Source of the DNA: Algoriphagus sp. NG3
GTDB taxonomy: Bacteria > Bacteroidota > Bacteroidia > Cytophagales > Cyclobacteriaceae
Direction: 5' to 3'
Assembly: GCF_034119865.1 (NCBI RefSeq)
Contig: NZ_CP139421.1
Location: forward strand, 5,620,501 to 5,684,500
DNA length: 64,000 nt
A program made the translations under genes and the position numbers. Of the stretch, positions 45,895-56,314 are shown piece by piece; the first letter of the stretch is position 1; every line of letters begins with the position of its first letter. A model generated the notes under the pieces. That model was not told the origin of the DNA. It saw nothing but the letters and a program-made list of their open reading frames with translations, and made no database searches.

Positions 45895-47402
45895 ATACGA
45901 TATCGAAGTCTATCGTTGTCTTCTTGTTCAGCATTATGTGCAATTTATCAATCGCCCAAGTCAATTACGACAATTGGCCTTCCGTGGAAACAAATGATCG
46001 TAATAAACTTAAGAATACGGACGAATTTCAGCCATTTTTTAATTTGATTGGCAGAGAGTGGGATCATAGGATAATAACATATTCTTTTCAGAACAACACT
46101 TTAGATCTTACAGTAATTAACCAGAGGCAAGCAATTCGGAATGCATTGGATTTATGGGCAGCTGTGACGGATTTAGCTTTTCTAGAGGTGTGCAATGGGA
46201 CCAATGCAGATATTGCCTTTTCTTGGGGAACGCAAAATCATGGTGATCCCAATCCTATTTGTTATCCAGAGTTAGGATTAGGACCTTTTGACGGTGAAAA
46301 TGGAACCATAGCACATTCTATGGGTGGGCCTGGCCCTAATGATTGTGGGAATCAGGCGGGTGATATTCACTTTGATGACGATGAGACTTGGACTACTACT
46401 ATAAGGAACAGTGATTCTCAACCGATAGATTTGGAGACAGTTGCAGCTCATGAAATAGGGCACTCTCTGGGTCTGTTTCATACTAATGTGTCAGGCTCAT
46501 TAATGGCAGCGGATTACGCAGGATCTCATAGATTTTTAGGCTCTGATGATATTGCTGGTATTCGAAGTATTTACGGAGCTCCGGCTAGCGACAACTTTGT
46601 CTCAGGTCCTAATCTTCTCTGCTCTACCAATACCTTTACATTAGAGGATCTTCCTACAGGAAGTACCGCCACTTGGTCTGTAACCCCATCCAGTCTGTTT
46701 GCGGGCTCGACTTCAGGAAGTGGCACAACGGCTACACTTACCCCGAGCAGTAGTACCTCCCTTGGTCAAGCTACCCTCACCTATACCATCACCACCCCCT
46801 GTGGGAATACCCAGTTGCAGCGGGTTTTCTGGGTGGGCAAGCCAGCAACACCGATCATTTATTCCCAGGATGTGTACATGGATTTTCCGCCGAATCGGTT
46901 TACGGTGGAGATCAACTCCCCGGCTATACAGGGAGTGACCTCTTACAATTGGTATCTGGACGGAGTGATGCAGAGTTCCCATACTTCGTCTGCTGTTTTC
47001 AATAGAAGAAGCCCTTTCTGTGGAAGAACCTATTATGTAGAAGTGGAAGCAATCAATGCTTGTGGTACCTCGGTAAAAGGCTATTATTATGTAAGTGAAC
47101 CTTCGTGTTTTACAGCGTATAGCCTGAGAATCGCACCGAATCCGGCTACTTCCGAAGTTGAAATCGCCGTATTGGGAATACCAACTACTTCAGAAAGTAA
47201 GGAGTCTGAACAGCAAGAGCAGCTGATAGAGGGAGAGGCAGGCGAGCTAGTCCTGTATGACCGGTTGGGTAATCAGCTCTATCAGCAGGAGCTGCAAGGA
47301 GGCAAAGCTACCCTCGATGTAGGTAATCTCAAGCCGGGCACCTATGTGGTGAAGTACTACTCACCTGAAGGTACCCTGGAGGGTAAGTTACTTAGGCCAT
47401 AA
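45891..47402 (+). CDS. Matrixin-like zinc metalloprotease with type IX secretion sorting tail
   Basis: 503 aa. A signal peptide (ends about SIAQ) is followed by a matrixin/M10-type catalytic domain with the zinc site HEIGHSLGLFH (about residue 187) and a Met-turn candidate SGSLMAADY. PKD/Ig-like repeats follow (about 230-400, with GPNLLCSTNTFTLEDLPTGS). The C-terminal about 80 residues have the T9SS sorting-domain pattern: LRIAPNPATSEVEI ... LVLYDRLGNQLYQQEL ... VGNLKPGTYVVKYYS ... LEGKLL. It should be exported by Sec, then secreted by the Por system and held at the cell surface. Translationally coupled to the small lipoprotein. Confidence 0.88.
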   Translation: MNTISKSIVVFLFSIMCNLSIAQVNYDNWPSVETNDRNKLKNTDEFQPFFNLIGREWDHRIITYSFQNNTLDLTVINQRQAIRNALDLWAAVTDLAFLEVCNGTNADIAFSWGTQNHGDPNPICYPELGLGPFDGENGTIAHSMGGPGPNDCGNQAGDIHFDDDETWTTTIRNSDSQPIDLETVAAHEIGHSLGLFHTNVSGSLMAADYAGSHRFLGSDDIAGIRSIYGAPASDNFVSGPNLLCSTNTFTLEDLPTGSTATWSVTPSSLFAGSTSGSGTTATLTPSSSTSLGQATLTYTITTPCGNTQLQRVFWVGKPATPIIYSQDVYMDFPPNRFTVEINSPAIQGVTSYNWYLDGVMQSSHTSSAVFNRRSPFCGRTYYVEVEAINACGTSVKGYYYVSEPSCFTAYSLRIAPNPATSEVEIAVLGIPTTSESKESEQQEQLIEGEAGELVLYDRLGNQLYQQELQGGKATLDVGNLKPGTYVVKYYSPEGTLEGKLLRP

Positions 47403-47434
47403 TCCATTCCTCTTCTAAAAGGAGAATAAAGTCA

Positions 47435-47474
47435 AATACCCCATTACTTAAAAAGTACTGGGGTATTGTCTTTT
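47435..47474 (+). terminator. Intrinsic terminator of the matrixin transcript
   Basis: AATACCCCATTACT (47435-47448) pairs, with one mismatch, with AGTACTGGGGTATT (47454-47467), followed by GTCTTTTATT. About 33 bases after the stop. Confidence 0.8.
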
Positions 47475-47560
47475 ATTATGCCATCTGCACTTTTGTTTGA
47501 CTTGCATTCTGGATAGTAACCAAGCGATGTTGAGGCATAACAAAAATATAACTGCTTAGC

Positions 47561-47591
47561 TTTGTTACTCTTATTACTTTGTTTACCTTTG
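47561..47591 (+). promoter_or_regulatory. Promoter of the rpsL-rpsG-fusA-rpsJ operon
   Basis: TTTG (47561-47564), 19 bases, then TACCTTTG (47584-47591), 48 bases before the rpsL ATG. A near-perfect Bacteroidota promoter. Confidence 0.82.
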
Positions 47592-47638
47592 CAGTCCAAA
47601 ATTTAACAGTTTACGGGAAAACTAAATTTTATCAGTTA

Positions 47639-48037
47639 ATGCCTACTATTCAACAGTTAGTACGAAAAGGTAGAACTACACTGGAGACCAAATCAAAATC
47701 AAGAGCTTTGGACGCATGTCCACAGCGAAGAGGAGTTTGTACCAGAGTATACACTACAACCCCTAAGAAGCCAAACTCTGCAATGAGAAAAGTGGCCAGG
47801 GTGAGATTGACAAACGGAAAAGAAGTGAATGCTTATATTCCTGGAGAAGGTCACAATCTACAAGAGCACTCGATCGTCTTGATCAGAGGTGGTCGTGTGA
47901 AAGATCTACCGGGTGTGAGATATCACATCATCCGAGGTGCACTAGATACCGCAGGAGTAAAAGACCGTAAGCAAGGTCGCTCTAAGTATGGTGCTAAAAG
48001 ACCGAAGGCTGGAAAAGGCGCTCCGGCAAAGAAATAA
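47639..48037 (+). CDS. rpsL: 30S ribosomal protein S12
   Basis: 132 aa from the ATG at 47639; an in-frame upstream extension would contain the promoter and is rejected. S12 sits at the decoding centre. The conserved [20 protein letters not shown] and [16 protein letters not shown] are present with lysines at the two positions where streptomycin-resistance changes occur, so the wild-type sensitive state. First gene of the str operon, 22 bases before rpsG. Confidence 0.98.
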   Translation: MPTIQQLVRKGRTTLETKSKSRALDACPQRRGVCTRVYTTTPKKPNSAMRKVARVRLTNGKEVNAYIPGEGHNLQEHSIVLIRGGRVKDLPGVRYHIIRGALDTAGVKDRKQGRSKYGAKRPKAGKGAPAKK

Positions 48038-48059
48038 TACCTTATAACATTTAGAAAAA

Positions 48060-48527
48060 ATGAGAAAAGCGAAACCAAAGAAGAGATATATTCTTCCTGA
48101 TCCAAAGTTCAACGATACGCTAGTGACTAGATTCGTGAACAACCTAATGGTAGATGGGAAGAAGAGTATTGCTTACAGAATTTTCTACGATGCAGTAGAA
48201 AAAGTTGAAGAAAAAGTAGGTGAGAATGGTCTTGAAGTTTGGAAAAAAGCGCTAAACAATATTTCTCCATCCGTAGAGGTGAAGAGTCGTAGAGTTGGTG
48301 GTGCTACATTCCAGGTTCCAATGGAGGTCAGACCTGACAGAAAGATTGCCCTTGGAATGAAATGGATGATCAGCTACGCCAGAAGAAGAGGTGAGAAAAC
48401 AATGATGGACAGACTTGCTGGCGAAATTATCGCTGCTTCCAAAGGCGAAGGTGCCGGAGTGAAGAAGAAAGATGATACGCACAGAATGGCAGAAGCCAAC
48501 AAAGCATTCTCCCACTTTAGATTTTAA
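48060..48527 (+). CDS. rpsG: 30S ribosomal protein S7
   Basis: 155 aa. S7 nucleates assembly of the 30S head and contacts the E-site t[23 protein letters not shown] and [20 protein letters not shown] are diagnostic; the C-terminal tail [20 protein letters not shown] ends in the usual FSHFRF. Five bases separate it from fusA. Confidence 0.98.
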   Translation: MRKAKPKKRYILPDPKFNDTLVTRFVNNLMVDGKKSIAYRIFYDAVEKVEEKVGENGLEVWKKALNNISPSVEVKSRRVGGATFQVPMEVRPDRKIALGMKWMISYARRRGEKTMMDRLAGEIIAASKGEGAGVKKKDDTHRMAEANKAFSHFRF

Positions 48528-48532
48528 TCAAT

Positions 48533-50656
48533 ATGGCTAAAAGAGATTTAACACTTACCAGAAATATTGGTATTGCCGCGCATATTGATGCAGGTAAAAC
48601 GACTACGACAGAACGGATTCTTTTTTATTCGGGCGTATCTCACAAAATAGGTGAGGTTCACGACGGTGCGGCCACCATGGACTGGATGGCTCAGGAGCAG
48701 GAAAGAGGTATTACCATTACTTCCGCTGCGACTACCGTTTTTTGGAATTACAGAGAGAAAAAATACCAGATCAACATCATCGATACTCCCGGTCACGTTG
48801 ATTTTACTGTTGAAGTAAACAGATCACTTCGTGTTCTCGATGGATTGGTATTCCTTTTCAGTGCTGTAGATGGCGTTGAGCCACAGTCCGAGACCAACTG
48901 GAGACTTGCGGATAACTATAAAGTGGCCCGTATTGGATTCGTAAACAAAATGGACCGTGCCGGTGCAAACTTCCTTGAGGTTTGTAAGCAGGTGAAGGAA
49001 ATGCTGGGCAGCCACGCTGTACCTTTGCAGCTTCCTATCGGTGCAGAAGATAGATTCCGCGGTGTAGTTGATTTGATCAACAACAGAGCAATCGTATGGA
49101 ATGAAGAAGATTTCGGAATGACTTTCGAAGAAGTTCCGATTCCTGAGGATATGCTTGATGAAGTTGCGGAATACAGAGAGTATTTACTGGAAGCTGTTGC
49201 GGATTATGATGAGTCATTGATGGAGAAATTCTTCGAGGATTCTGATTCCATCACTGAGCAGGAAATCCTTTCAGCTTTGAGAAAAGCTGTTATTGACATG
49301 AAGATTGTACCTATGGTGTGTGGATCTTCATTCAAGAACAAAGGAGTTCAGACTATGCTTGATCTAGTAATGGAATTGCTTCCTTCTCCAATGGACAAGG
49401 ACGATATCATTGCTCACGATCTTGAAGATGAGGACAAAGATGTTAGGATTTCTCCTGACGAAACAGAGCCTTTTGCTGGACTTGCTTTCAAAATCGCTAC
49501 CGATCCATTTGTAGGTCGCCTTTGTTTCGTAAGAGCTTATTCTGGAATTTTGAATTCTGGTTCTTATGTATTCAATAGCCGTTCTGGAAATAAAGAGCGT
49601 ATCTCACGTGTATTCCAGATGCATGCCAACAAGCAAAACCAAATCGATTCCCTAAGAGCTGGTGATATTGGAGCTGTGGTTGGATTTAAAGATATCAAGA
49701 CAGGAGATACCCTTTGCGACGAAAAGCGTAAAGTTATCCTTGAATCCATGGTGTTCCCAGAACCGGTGATCGGATACGCTATCGAGCCTAAGACTCAGGC
49801 GGATGTGGATAAGCTGGGTATGGCTATCGCCAAACTGGTAGAGGAAGATCCTACACTTCAGGTAAACACAGATCACGAAACTGGTCAGACTATCTTGAGA
49901 GGTATGGGTGAGCTTCACCTGGATATTATTATTGACCGTCTGAAGAGAGAGTTCAAGGTTGAGATCAACCAAGGAGCTCCTCAGGTTGCTTACAAGGAAG
50001 CGTTATTTGGTTCTGTAGAACACAAAGAGGTTTACAAGAAGCAAACAGGTGGTAAAGGTAAATTTGCGGATATTTCATTCGAATTGAGCCCAAGGGATCC
50101 AGATCCTGAAACAGGTGAGATCAAACCGGGACTTGACTTTGTAAACGCTATCGTAGGTGGTGTGATTCCTAAGGAATTCATCCCTTCAATACAGAAAGGT
50201 TTTGCTGAGTCTATGAAAAACGGTCCATTGGCTGGATATCCTATCGAATCAATGAAAGTACGTTTGTTCCACGGATCATTCCACGACGTCGATTCAGATG
50301 CGCTTTCATTCGAATTGGCAGCTAGACTTGGTTTCAAAGAAGCCGCTAAAAAATGTAAGCCTCAGTTACTGGAGCCTATCATGGCAGTAGATGTAGTTTC
50401 TCCTGATGAGTACACTGGACCAATCACCGGTGACTTAAACAGAAGAAGAGGTTTGATGAAGGGGATGGATACCAAAGGTACTTCTTCCGTAATCAAAGCT
50501 TCTGTGCCATTGTCTGAGTTGTTTGGTTACATTACTGACCTTAGAACGATCACCTCTGGTAGAGCGACAGCTTCATTGACATTCTCTCACTATGAGTCAG
50601 TGCCTAACAACATTGCCGAAGGTGTAATTGCTACAGTAAAAGGTCAGAAGGACTAA
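48533..50656 (+). CDS. fusA: Translation elongation factor G
   Basis: 707 aa. It drives translocation and, with RRF, ribosome recycling. GTPase motifs [16 protein letters not shown] (about 15-30), DTPGHVDFT and NKMDR are intact, and domains II-V are complete ([57 protein letters not shown]). Only one fusA is in this window. Followed by rpsJ after 12 bases. Confidence 0.99.
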   Translation: MAKRDLTLTRNIGIAAHIDAGKTTTTERILFYSGVSHKIGEVHDGAATMDWMAQEQERGITITSAATTVFWNYREKKYQINIIDTPGHVDFTVEVNRSLRVLDGLVFLFSAVDGVEPQSETNWRLADNYKVARIGFVNKMDRAGANFLEVCKQVKEMLGSHAVPLQLPIGAEDRFRGVVDLINNRAIVWNEEDFGMTFEEVPIPEDMLDEVAEYREYLLEAVADYDESLMEKFFEDSDSITEQEILSALRKAVIDMKIVPMVCGSSFKNKGVQTMLDLVMELLPSPMDKDDIIAHDLEDEDKDVRISPDETEPFAGLAFKIATDPFVGRLCFVRAYSGILNSGSYVFNSRSGNKERISRVFQMHANKQNQIDSLRAGDIGAVVGFKDIKTGDTLCDEKRKVILESMVFPEPVIGYAIEPKTQADVDKLGMAIAKLVEEDPTLQVNTDHETGQTILRGMGELHLDIIIDRLKREFKVEINQGAPQVAYKEALFGSVEHKEVYKKQTGGKGKFADISFELSPRDPDPETGEIKPGLDFVNAIVGGVIPKEFIPSIQKGFAESMKNGPLAGYPIESMKVRLFHGSFHDVDSDALSFELAARLGFKEAAKKCKPQLLEPIMAVDVVSPDEYTGPITGDLNRRRGLMKGMDTKGTSSVIKASVPLSELFGYITDLRTITSGRATASLTFSHYESVPNNIAEGVIATVKGQKD

Positions 50657-50668
50657 ATAATATTTGCG

Positions 50669-50974
50669 ATGAATCAGAAAATCAGAATAAAACTAAAATC
50701 ATACGATCACAGCCTGGTGGATAAGTCATCAGAGAAGATCGTGAAGGCAGTGAAAGCCACTGGCGCAGTAGTAGTAGGGCCAATCCCATTGCCTACCAAG
50801 AAGGAGAAATTCACTGTGTTGAAATCTCCACACGTAAGTAAGAAAGCCAGAGATCAGTACCAACTTTGTACGTACAAGAGATTGGTTGATATCTACTCTA
50901 ACTCTTCCAAGACTGTGGATGCGTTGATGAAAATCGAGCTTCCTAGTGGAGTTGATGTAGAGATCAAAGTTTGA
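50669..50974 (+). CDS. rpsJ: 30S ribosomal protein S10
   Basis: 101 aa. S10 is a 30S head protein and, as NusE, an antitermination partner of NusB and Nus[21 protein letters not shown] and [20 protein letters not shown] are diagnostic. In this genome it is the last gene of the str operon: a terminator and a new promoter separate it from rplC. Confidence 0.98.
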   Translation: MNQKIRIKLKSYDHSLVDKSSEKIVKAVKATGAVVVGPIPLPTKKEKFTVLKSPHVSKKARDQYQLCTYKRLVDIYSNSSKTVDALMKIELPSGVDVEIKV

Positions 50975-50993
50975 TCGGACTGGATTAATATAC

Positions 50994-51025
50994 AAAAAAC
51001 CTGCTTTTCGGAGCAGGTTTTTTTT
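50994..51025 (+). terminator. Intrinsic terminator after rpsJ
   Basis: AAAAAACCTGCT (50994-51005) pairs with AGCAGGTTTTTT (51012-51023), loop TTTCGG, followed by more T. It closes the str operon 20 bases after the rpsJ stop. Confidence 0.9.
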
Positions 51026-51118
51026 GCGCCTTCACCGTAATAGTGTTCTCAGCTCGGTATAAACGCCTGAGGCACAAGTGAAATATTTCGTAATACATTG
51101 AAAATTTAGGATTTGGGA

Positions 51119-51149
51119 TTTGTTGCAGAATTTTATTTCAGTAACTTTG
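51119..51149 (+). promoter_or_regulatory. Promoter of the rplC (S10-spc) operon
   Basis: TTTG (51119-51122), 19 bases, then TAACTTTG (51142-51149). It leaves a leader of about 55-60 bases before rplC, containing AAAGGAGCCCCGGCAGG, which could carry translational control. Confidence 0.82.
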
Positions 51150-51212
51150 CAGTCCTTTAAAAGGAGCCCCGGCAGGTAAATGCTTGTGGGTTATTATATT
51201 ATCTTATAAAAG

Positions 51213-51845
51213 ATGTCTGGTATAATAGGTAGAAAAGTAGGAATGACTAGCATTTTCAGTGCCGATGGACGTAATGTCGCATGCACGCTAATAGAAGCTG
51301 GTCCTTGTGTAGTGACGCAAGTAAAAAACGTTGAGACAGACGGGTACAACGCAGTGCAGTTGGCTTATGGTGAGCGTAAAGAGAAAAATACGCCAAAACC
51401 ATTGATCGGTCATTTTAAAAAGGCCGGTACCACACCGAAGCACAAAGTTGTTGAGTTCAGAGATTTCCGGGTCGAGTTTGATGGCCAGGTAGATCTAGGA
51501 GCTACTGTGAAGGCTGGTGAAGTGTTTATTGAAGGTGACTTCGTAGATGCTATCGGGACTTCAAAAGGTAAAGGATTCCAGGGTGTAGTAAAACGTCATG
51601 GTTTTGCAGGTGTGGGTGGACAAACCCACGGCCAGCACAACAGAGGCAGACACCCAGGTTCAATTGGTGCATGTTCTTGGCCATCCAGAGTATTCAAAGG
51701 AATGAGAATGGCTGGTAGAACGGGCGGAGACAGAGTAAAGGTAGTCAACCTTAAAGTGTTGAAGATCTATGCTGACAAAAACCTACTATTGGTTTCTGGG
51801 TCTGTACCTGGTCCTAAAAATTCTTTCGTTATTCTAGAGAAGTAA
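51213..51845 (+). CDS. rplC: 50S ribosomal protein L3
   Basis: 210 aa. L3 starts 50S assembly and its loop reaches the peptidyl transferase centre. [20 protein letters not shown] and the tip motif [18 protein letters not shown] are intact, the latter with the glutamine that is N5-methylated in many bacteria. First gene of the run after the rpsJ terminator. Confidence 0.98.
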   Translation: MSGIIGRKVGMTSIFSADGRNVACTLIEAGPCVVTQVKNVETDGYNAVQLAYGERKEKNTPKPLIGHFKKAGTTPKHKVVEFRDFRVEFDGQVDLGATVKAGEVFIEGDFVDAIGTSKGKGFQGVVKRHGFAGVGGQTHGQHNRGRHPGSIGACSWPSRVFKGMRMAGRTGGDRVKVVNLKVLKIYADKNLLLVSGSVPGPKNSFVILEK

Positions 51846-51848
51846 GCC

Positions 51849-52478
51849 ATGGAATTAGCAGTAATTAATCAAAAAGGAGAAGACACAGGTAGAAAAATCA
51901 GCTTGTCTGATGAGATCTTCGCTATCGAACCAAACGATCACGCGATCTACCTTGATGTGAAGCAGTACTTGGCTAACCAAAGACAGGGTACGCACAAGTC
52001 AAAAGAGAGAAATGAGATAGCTGGCTCTACTCGTAAGATCAAGAAGCAAAAGGGCACTGGTAGTGCACGTGCGGGATCTATCAAGTCGCCACTATTCCGA
52101 GGAGGAGGAAGAGTATTCGGCCCTAAGCCGAGAGACTATTCTTTCAAATTGAATAAAAAGGTAAAACAACTAGCCAGAAAGTCTGCACTTACCTATAAAG
52201 TAAAAGACAATAGCCTGTCGGTTTTGGAAAGCATTTCATTTGACTCTCCAAAAACTAAAAGCTACATGGCATTGCTTAACGGGCTGTCTCTAGGGGATAA
52301 GAAAACGTTATTGGTTCTTCCTGAGGAAAACACCAACGTATTCCTTTCCAGCAGAAACCTGCCAAAGGCAAAAGTTGTGACTGTAAATGATGTAAATACT
52401 TACCAGGTACTGAATGCTGATCACCTAGTGATCTGTGAAGGTTCTATCAGTAAGTTGGAAACCATTTTATCGAAATAA
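51849..52478 (+). CDS. rplD: 50S ribosomal protein L4
   Basis: 209 aa. L4 lines the exit tunnel; the extended loop [20 protein letters not shown] and [20 protein letters not shown] is typical, with usual macrolide-sensitive residues. In enterics it also represses the S10 operon; no matching leader can be confirmed here. Confidence 0.98.
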   Translation: MELAVINQKGEDTGRKISLSDEIFAIEPNDHAIYLDVKQYLANQRQGTHKSKERNEIAGSTRKIKKQKGTGSARAGSIKSPLFRGGGRVFGPKPRDYSFKLNKKVKQLARKSALTYKVKDNSLSVLESISFDSPKTKSYMALLNGLSLGDKKTLLVLPEENTNVFLSSRNLPKAKVVTVNDVNTYQVLNADHLVICEGSISKLETILSK

Positions 52479-52482
52479 GACA

Positions 52483-52770
52483 ATGGATATTCTAAAGCAG
52501 CCTTTAATTACAGAGAAGATTTCTGCCATGAACGAAAGAGGCGTTTATGGGTTCATCGTGGAGAAAACCGCGAAGAAGCCGGAAATCAAAAACGCTGTAG
52601 AGAAGAAGTTTGGTGTAAAGGTGGTCTCTATCAGAACCATCAGATATGCGGCAAAGCATAAATCAAGATACACCAAAGCTAAAGTGGTTTCAGGCTTTAC
52701 CAACGCTTTCAAGAAAGCAATCGTGCAGGTAGCCGATGGTGAAGTGATTGATTTTTACGGAGAAATTTAA
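52483..52770 (+). CDS. rplW: 50S ribosomal protein L23
   Basis: 95 aa from the ATG at 52483 (MDILKQPLITEKIS); an in-frame GTG 48 bases upstream lies inside rplD and is rejected. L23 is at the tunnel exit and docks trigger factor and SRP. YGFIVEKTAKKPEIKNAVEK and the following VKVVSIRTI are diagnostic. Confidence 0.97.
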   Translation: MDILKQPLITEKISAMNERGVYGFIVEKTAKKPEIKNAVEKKFGVKVVSIRTIRYAAKHKSRYTKAKVVSGFTNAFKKAIVQVADGEVIDFYGEI

Positions 52771-52783
52771 TTGAATCTATATC

Positions 52784-53608
52784 ATGGCAATTAAAAAGTT
52801 GAAGCCTGTAACTCCAGGGACAAGATTCAGAGTAGCCCCAGCATTTGACGAAATCACAGCGTCAAAGCCGGAAAAATCTCTTCTTGCTCCTATAAAGAAG
52901 TCAGGTGGACGAAATAATGAAGGCAAAATGACCGTCCGCAATATCGGTGGAGGTCATAAGAGAAGACTGCGTATCGTGGACTTCAAAAGAAACAAGTTTG
53001 GTGTACCTGCGGTAGTTAAAGCTATCGAATACGATCCAAACAGAACGGCACGTCTCGCCCTACTATATTATGCAGATGGTGCTAAGGCCTACATTATCGC
53101 CCCGGAAGGTTTGTCAGTAGGACAGACAGTGATTTCCGGTGAGCAAGTTGCTCCAGAAGTGGGCAACGCGATGCCAGTGGTGAACATTCCTATGGGTACA
53201 ATTGTACACTGTGTGGAATTGAAGCCAGGAAAAGGTGCCGCAATGGTTAGAAGTGCTGGAGGTTATGCGCAGATCGTAGCCCGTGACGGGAAATACGTGA
53301 CTGTAAAACTTCCATCTGGTGAGATGAGACTTGTGCTGAACACATGTATGGCTACTATCGGAACTGTTTCCAATGGTGATCACATGAATGTAGTATTGGG
53401 TAAAGCCGGTCGTAAGAGATGGCTCGGATCAAGACCACGTGTACGAGGTGTTGCTATGAACCCGGTAGATCACCCGATGGGTGGTGGTGAAGGTCGTTCT
53501 TCTGGAGGACATCCTAGATCTAGAAAAGGTCTATTGTCCAAAGGCAAGAAAACAAGATCTCCTAAGAAGTATTCAAACAAGTTCATCGTAAGCAAAAGAT
53601 CTAAATAA
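52784..53608 (+). CDS. rplB: 50S ribosomal protein L2
   Basis: 274 aa. L2 is needed for subunit joining and peptidyl transfer. [20 protein letters not shown] and the C-terminal [20 protein letters not shown] with the conserved histidine are intact. Confidence 0.99.
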   Translation: MAIKKLKPVTPGTRFRVAPAFDEITASKPEKSLLAPIKKSGGRNNEGKMTVRNIGGGHKRRLRIVDFKRNKFGVPAVVKAIEYDPNRTARLALLYYADGAKAYIIAPEGLSVGQTVISGEQVAPEVGNAMPVVNIPMGTIVHCVELKPGKGAAMVRSAGGYAQIVARDGKYVTVKLPSGEMRLVLNTCMATIGTVSNGDHMNVVLGKAGRKRWLGSRPRVRGVAMNPVDHPMGGGEGRSSGGHPRSRKGLLSKGKKTRSPKKYSNKFIVSKRSK

Positions 53609-53610
53609 TT

Positions 53611-53889
53611 ATGGCACGTTCATTAAAAAAAGGTCCTTATATCGAGCACCATCTTGTGAAGAAAGTGGATGCTCAGAACGAATCAGGAAAGAAATCGGTA
53701 ATCAAGACTTGGTCAAGAAAATCAATGATTTCTCCGGATTTCGTAGGACATACCTTCGCTGTGCATAATGGAAATAAATTCATTCCGGTATTTGTAACAG
53801 ACAACATGGTAGGTCATAAGCTAGGTGAATTTGCTCCTACCAGAAATTTCAGAGGCCACATTGCCAAAAAAGATAAAGGAAAGAGATAA
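53611..53889 (+). CDS. rpsS: 30S ribosomal protein S19
   Basis: 92 aa. [40 protein letters not shown] and [16 protein letters not shown] are diagnostic. It binds the 30S head with S13. Two bases follow to rplV. Confidence 0.98.
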   Translation: MARSLKKGPYIEHHLVKKVDAQNESGKKSVIKTWSRKSMISPDFVGHTFAVHNGNKFIPVFVTDNMVGHKLGEFAPTRNFRGHIAKKDKGKR

Positions 53890-53891
53890 TC

Positions 53892-54284
53892 ATGGAAGCA
53901 TTAGCAAAATTAAATAATGTCCCTACATCTCCGCGTAAGATGCGCCTTGTGGCTGACCTTGTCAGAGGCAAGAGAGTAGGATTGGCACTTAGCATATTGA
54001 AATTCACTCCTAACCATGGAGCGATTCGACTTGAGAAGTTGCTGCTTTCCGCTGTAGCCAACTGGCAGGCGAAAAATCCTGATGCCAAACTGGAAGAAGC
54101 CGACCTATTCATCAAAACCATCATGGTAGATGAAGGAAGATCTCTTAAGAGATTGAGACCGGCTCCTCAAGGAAGAGGCCACAGAATCCGCAAGAGATCA
54201 AATCATGTAACCCTAGTAATTGATTCATTCAATACTGAGGAAGTTACCGCTGATGTAGTAGAAACAAACGAAAAGGCAAATTAA
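53892..54284 (+). CDS. rplV: 50S ribosomal protein L22
   Basis: 130 aa. The N-terminal [20 protein letters not shown] and the long tunnel hairpin [20 protein letters not shown] are typical; no macrolide-resistance deletion is seen in the hairpin. Confidence 0.97.
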   Translation: MEALAKLNNVPTSPRKMRLVADLVRGKRVGLALSILKFTPNHGAIRLEKLLLSAVANWQAKNPDAKLEEADLFIKTIMVDEGRSLKRLRPAPQGRGHRIRKRSNHVTLVIDSFNTEEVTADVVETNEKAN

Positions 54285-54293
54285 GAACAGACT

Positions 54294-55025
54294 ATGGGAC
54301 AAAAGATCAACCCAATAGGATTTAGACTTGGTGTAGTCAAAGGCTGGGATTCCAACTGGTATGGTGGGAAAGACTTCGCTGAAAAACTACATGAAGATCA
54401 GAAAATCCGTAAGTACGTCCTTGCCAGAATTCCTAAGGGAGGTATTTCTAAAGTGATTATCGAGCGTACGCTTAAGAGAATCACTCTTACGATCCATACT
54501 GCCCGTCCAGGTGTTGTCATTGGTAAAGGTGGAGCCGAAGTAGATAAACTGAAAGAAGAACTTAAGAATATCACAAACAAGGATATTCAGATTAATATCT
54601 TCGAGATCAAGCGTCCAGAATTGGATGCGAAATTGGTAGGTGAATCAATCGCTCAGCAGCTTCAGGCAAGAATTTCTTTCAGAAGAGCTATGAAGCAAGC
54701 TATCGCAGCATCCATGAGAGTGGGAGCGGAAGGAATCAAAGTTAAACTTTCTGGACGTCTGGGCGGAGCCGAAATGGCCCGTTCTGAAATGTACAAAGAA
54801 GGAAGAATTCCTCTTCACACGTTGAGAGCAGATATTGATTACGCATTGTCAGAAGCCCTTACGGTTTATGGCCTTATCGGAATCAAGGTTTGGATCTTCA
54901 AAGGTGAAGTGTACGGTAAGAGAGATCTTTCTCCTAATCAGGGAGCCGCTAATGAGCCTAAAGGCGCTCGTAATGCAGGCCCTAAGAGAAATGATGGTCC
55001 AAGACGAAGAAAAAGAAATAACTAA
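54294..55025 (+). CDS. rpsC: 30S ribosomal protein S3
   Basis: 243 aa. The KH domain ([20 protein letters not shown]) and the C-terminal domain ([40 protein letters not shown]) line the mRNA entry tunnel. The C-terminal tail is a basic, Bacteroidota-type extension (RRRKRNN). Confidence 0.98.
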   Translation: MGQKINPIGFRLGVVKGWDSNWYGGKDFAEKLHEDQKIRKYVLARIPKGGISKVIIERTLKRITLTIHTARPGVVIGKGGAEVDKLKEELKNITNKDIQINIFEIKRPELDAKLVGESIAQQLQARISFRRAMKQAIAASMRVGAEGIKVKLSGRLGGAEMARSEMYKEGRIPLHTLRADIDYALSEALTVYGLIGIKVWIFKGEVYGKRDLSPNQGAANEPKGARNAGPKRNDGPRRRKRNN

Positions 55026-55048
55026 TTTTCACCCATAAGTGAGAACTC

Positions 55049-55471
55049 ATGTTACAGCCAAAAAGAACTAAATATAGGAAAATGCAAAAGGGCCGTGTCA
55101 AAGGCATTGCACAAAGAGGGCATACGCTTTCTTTCGGCAACTTTGGCATCAAGTCCCTGGAGCCAGGATGGATCACATCCCGTCAGATCGAGGCAGCTCG
55201 TATCGCAATGACGAGAGCAATGAAAAGAGAAGGACAGGTTTGGATCAGAATTTTTCCTGACAAGCCTATCACTAAAAAGCCCGCAGAGGTTCGTATGGGT
55301 AAAGGTAAAGGTGCTCCTGAATATTGGGTGGCCGTTATCAAGCCAGGAACGATCCTTTTCGAAGCTACAGGCGTGAGCCTGGAGACAGCTCGGGAGGCGT
55401 TGAGACTTGCACAGCAGAAGCTGCCTGTAAGTACCAGATTTGTTGTTCGTAGAGATTACGCTGAATTATAA
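55049..55471 (+). CDS. rplP: 50S ribosomal protein L16
   Basis: 140 aa. [40 protein letters not shown] and [20 protein letters not shown] are diagnostic. It shapes the A site. 23 bases separate it from rpsC. Confidence 0.98.
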   Translation: MLQPKRTKYRKMQKGRVKGIAQRGHTLSFGNFGIKSLEPGWITSRQIEAARIAMTRAMKREGQVWIRIFPDKPITKKPAEVRMGKGKGAPEYWVAVIKPGTILFEATGVSLETAREALRLAQQKLPVSTRFVVRRDYAEL

Positions 55472-55476
55472 GCACT

Positions 55477-55659
55477 ATGAAAAATACAGAGATCAACTCA
55501 CTTTCAGTAAGTGAGATCGCCGAGCGACTTGTCGCTGAGCAGGAGAATCTAACCAAACTTAGGTTTGCGCACTCGATTTCTCCTATAGAGAATCCTAACA
55601 GAATCCGCGAGACCAAGCGCTTTATCGCAAGATTAAAGACTGCATTGGCTGCCAAATAA
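55477..55659 (+). CDS. rpmC: 50S ribosomal protein L29
   Basis: 60 aa, two helices. LTKLRFAHSISPIENPNRIR and ETKRFIARLKTAL match the family. It lies at the tunnel exit beside L23. Confidence 0.95.
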   Translation: MKNTEINSLSVSEIAERLVAEQENLTKLRFAHSISPIENPNRIRETKRFIARLKTALAAK

Positions 55660-55677
55660 CTAGCTAACAAAAAGAAT

Positions 55678-55941
55678 ATGGCTACGATAGAGAGAAATCT
55701 TCGAAAAGAACGAATTGGTAAAGTGGTAAGCAACAAGATGGATAAGTCCATCACTGTACTGATAGAACGTCGCGTAAAGCACGCTATCTACGGGAAGTTT
55801 GTTACCAAAACAACCAAATTTATGGCTCATGACGAGAGCAACGAGTGTAACCCAGGTGACCTCGTGAAAATAAGCGAAACTCGTCCGCTGAGTAAAAACA
55901 AGCGTTGGAGACTAGTTGAAATTATTGAAAGGGCTAAGTAA
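55678..55941 (+). CDS. rpsQ: 30S ribosomal protein S17
   Basis: 87 aa OB-fold. [35 protein letters not shown] and the C-terminal [20 protein letters not shown] are diagnostic. It binds 16S rRNA helix 11. Confidence 0.97.
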   Translation: MATIERNLRKERIGKVVSNKMDKSITVLIERRVKHAIYGKFVTKTTKFMAHDESNECNPGDLVKISETRPLSKNKRWRLVEIIERAK

Positions 55942-55943
55942 TT

Positions 55944-56312
55944 ATGATCCAGCAAGAATCAAGACTAAGCGTAGCGGACAACTCAGGTGCCAAAGAGGTA
56001 TTGGTAATCCGCGTATTGGGAGGAACAAAAAAGCGATATGCTTCTATCGGCGATAAAGTCGTGGTGACAGTAAAATCAGCGCTTTCTTCCAGCAACATGA
56101 AAAAAGGTACCGTGTCAAGAGCGGTAATCGTGCGTACCCGTAAAGAAATAAGAAGAAAAGACGGTTCTTATATCCGTTTCGAGGATAACGCAGCTGTGCT
56201 ATTGAACAACAACGATGAGCCAAGAGGCACTCGTATCTTCGGCCCAGTAGCCAGAGAGTTGAGAGAGAAGCAGTTTATGAAAATCGTTTCATTGGCTCCT
56301 GAAGTATTGTAA
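55944..56312 (+). CDS. rplN: 50S ribosomal protein L14
   Basis: 122 aa. [40 protein letters not shown] and [20 protein letters not shown] are diagnostic. L14 forms the L14-L19 intersubunit bridge and is the docking site of the silencing factor RsfS. Confidence 0.98.
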   Translation: MIQQESRLSVADNSGAKEVLVIRVLGGTKKRYASIGDKVVVTVKSALSSSNMKKGTVSRAVIVRTRKEIRRKDGSYIRFEDNAAVLLNNNDEPRGTRIFGPVARELREKQFMKIVSLAPEVL

Positions 56313-56314
56313 TC

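Noticed and set aside
47579..47638. N-terminal extension of rpsL
   Set aside because: The extension overlaps the promoter -7 element and lacks conservation with S12; the ATG at 47639 gives the normal N-terminus.
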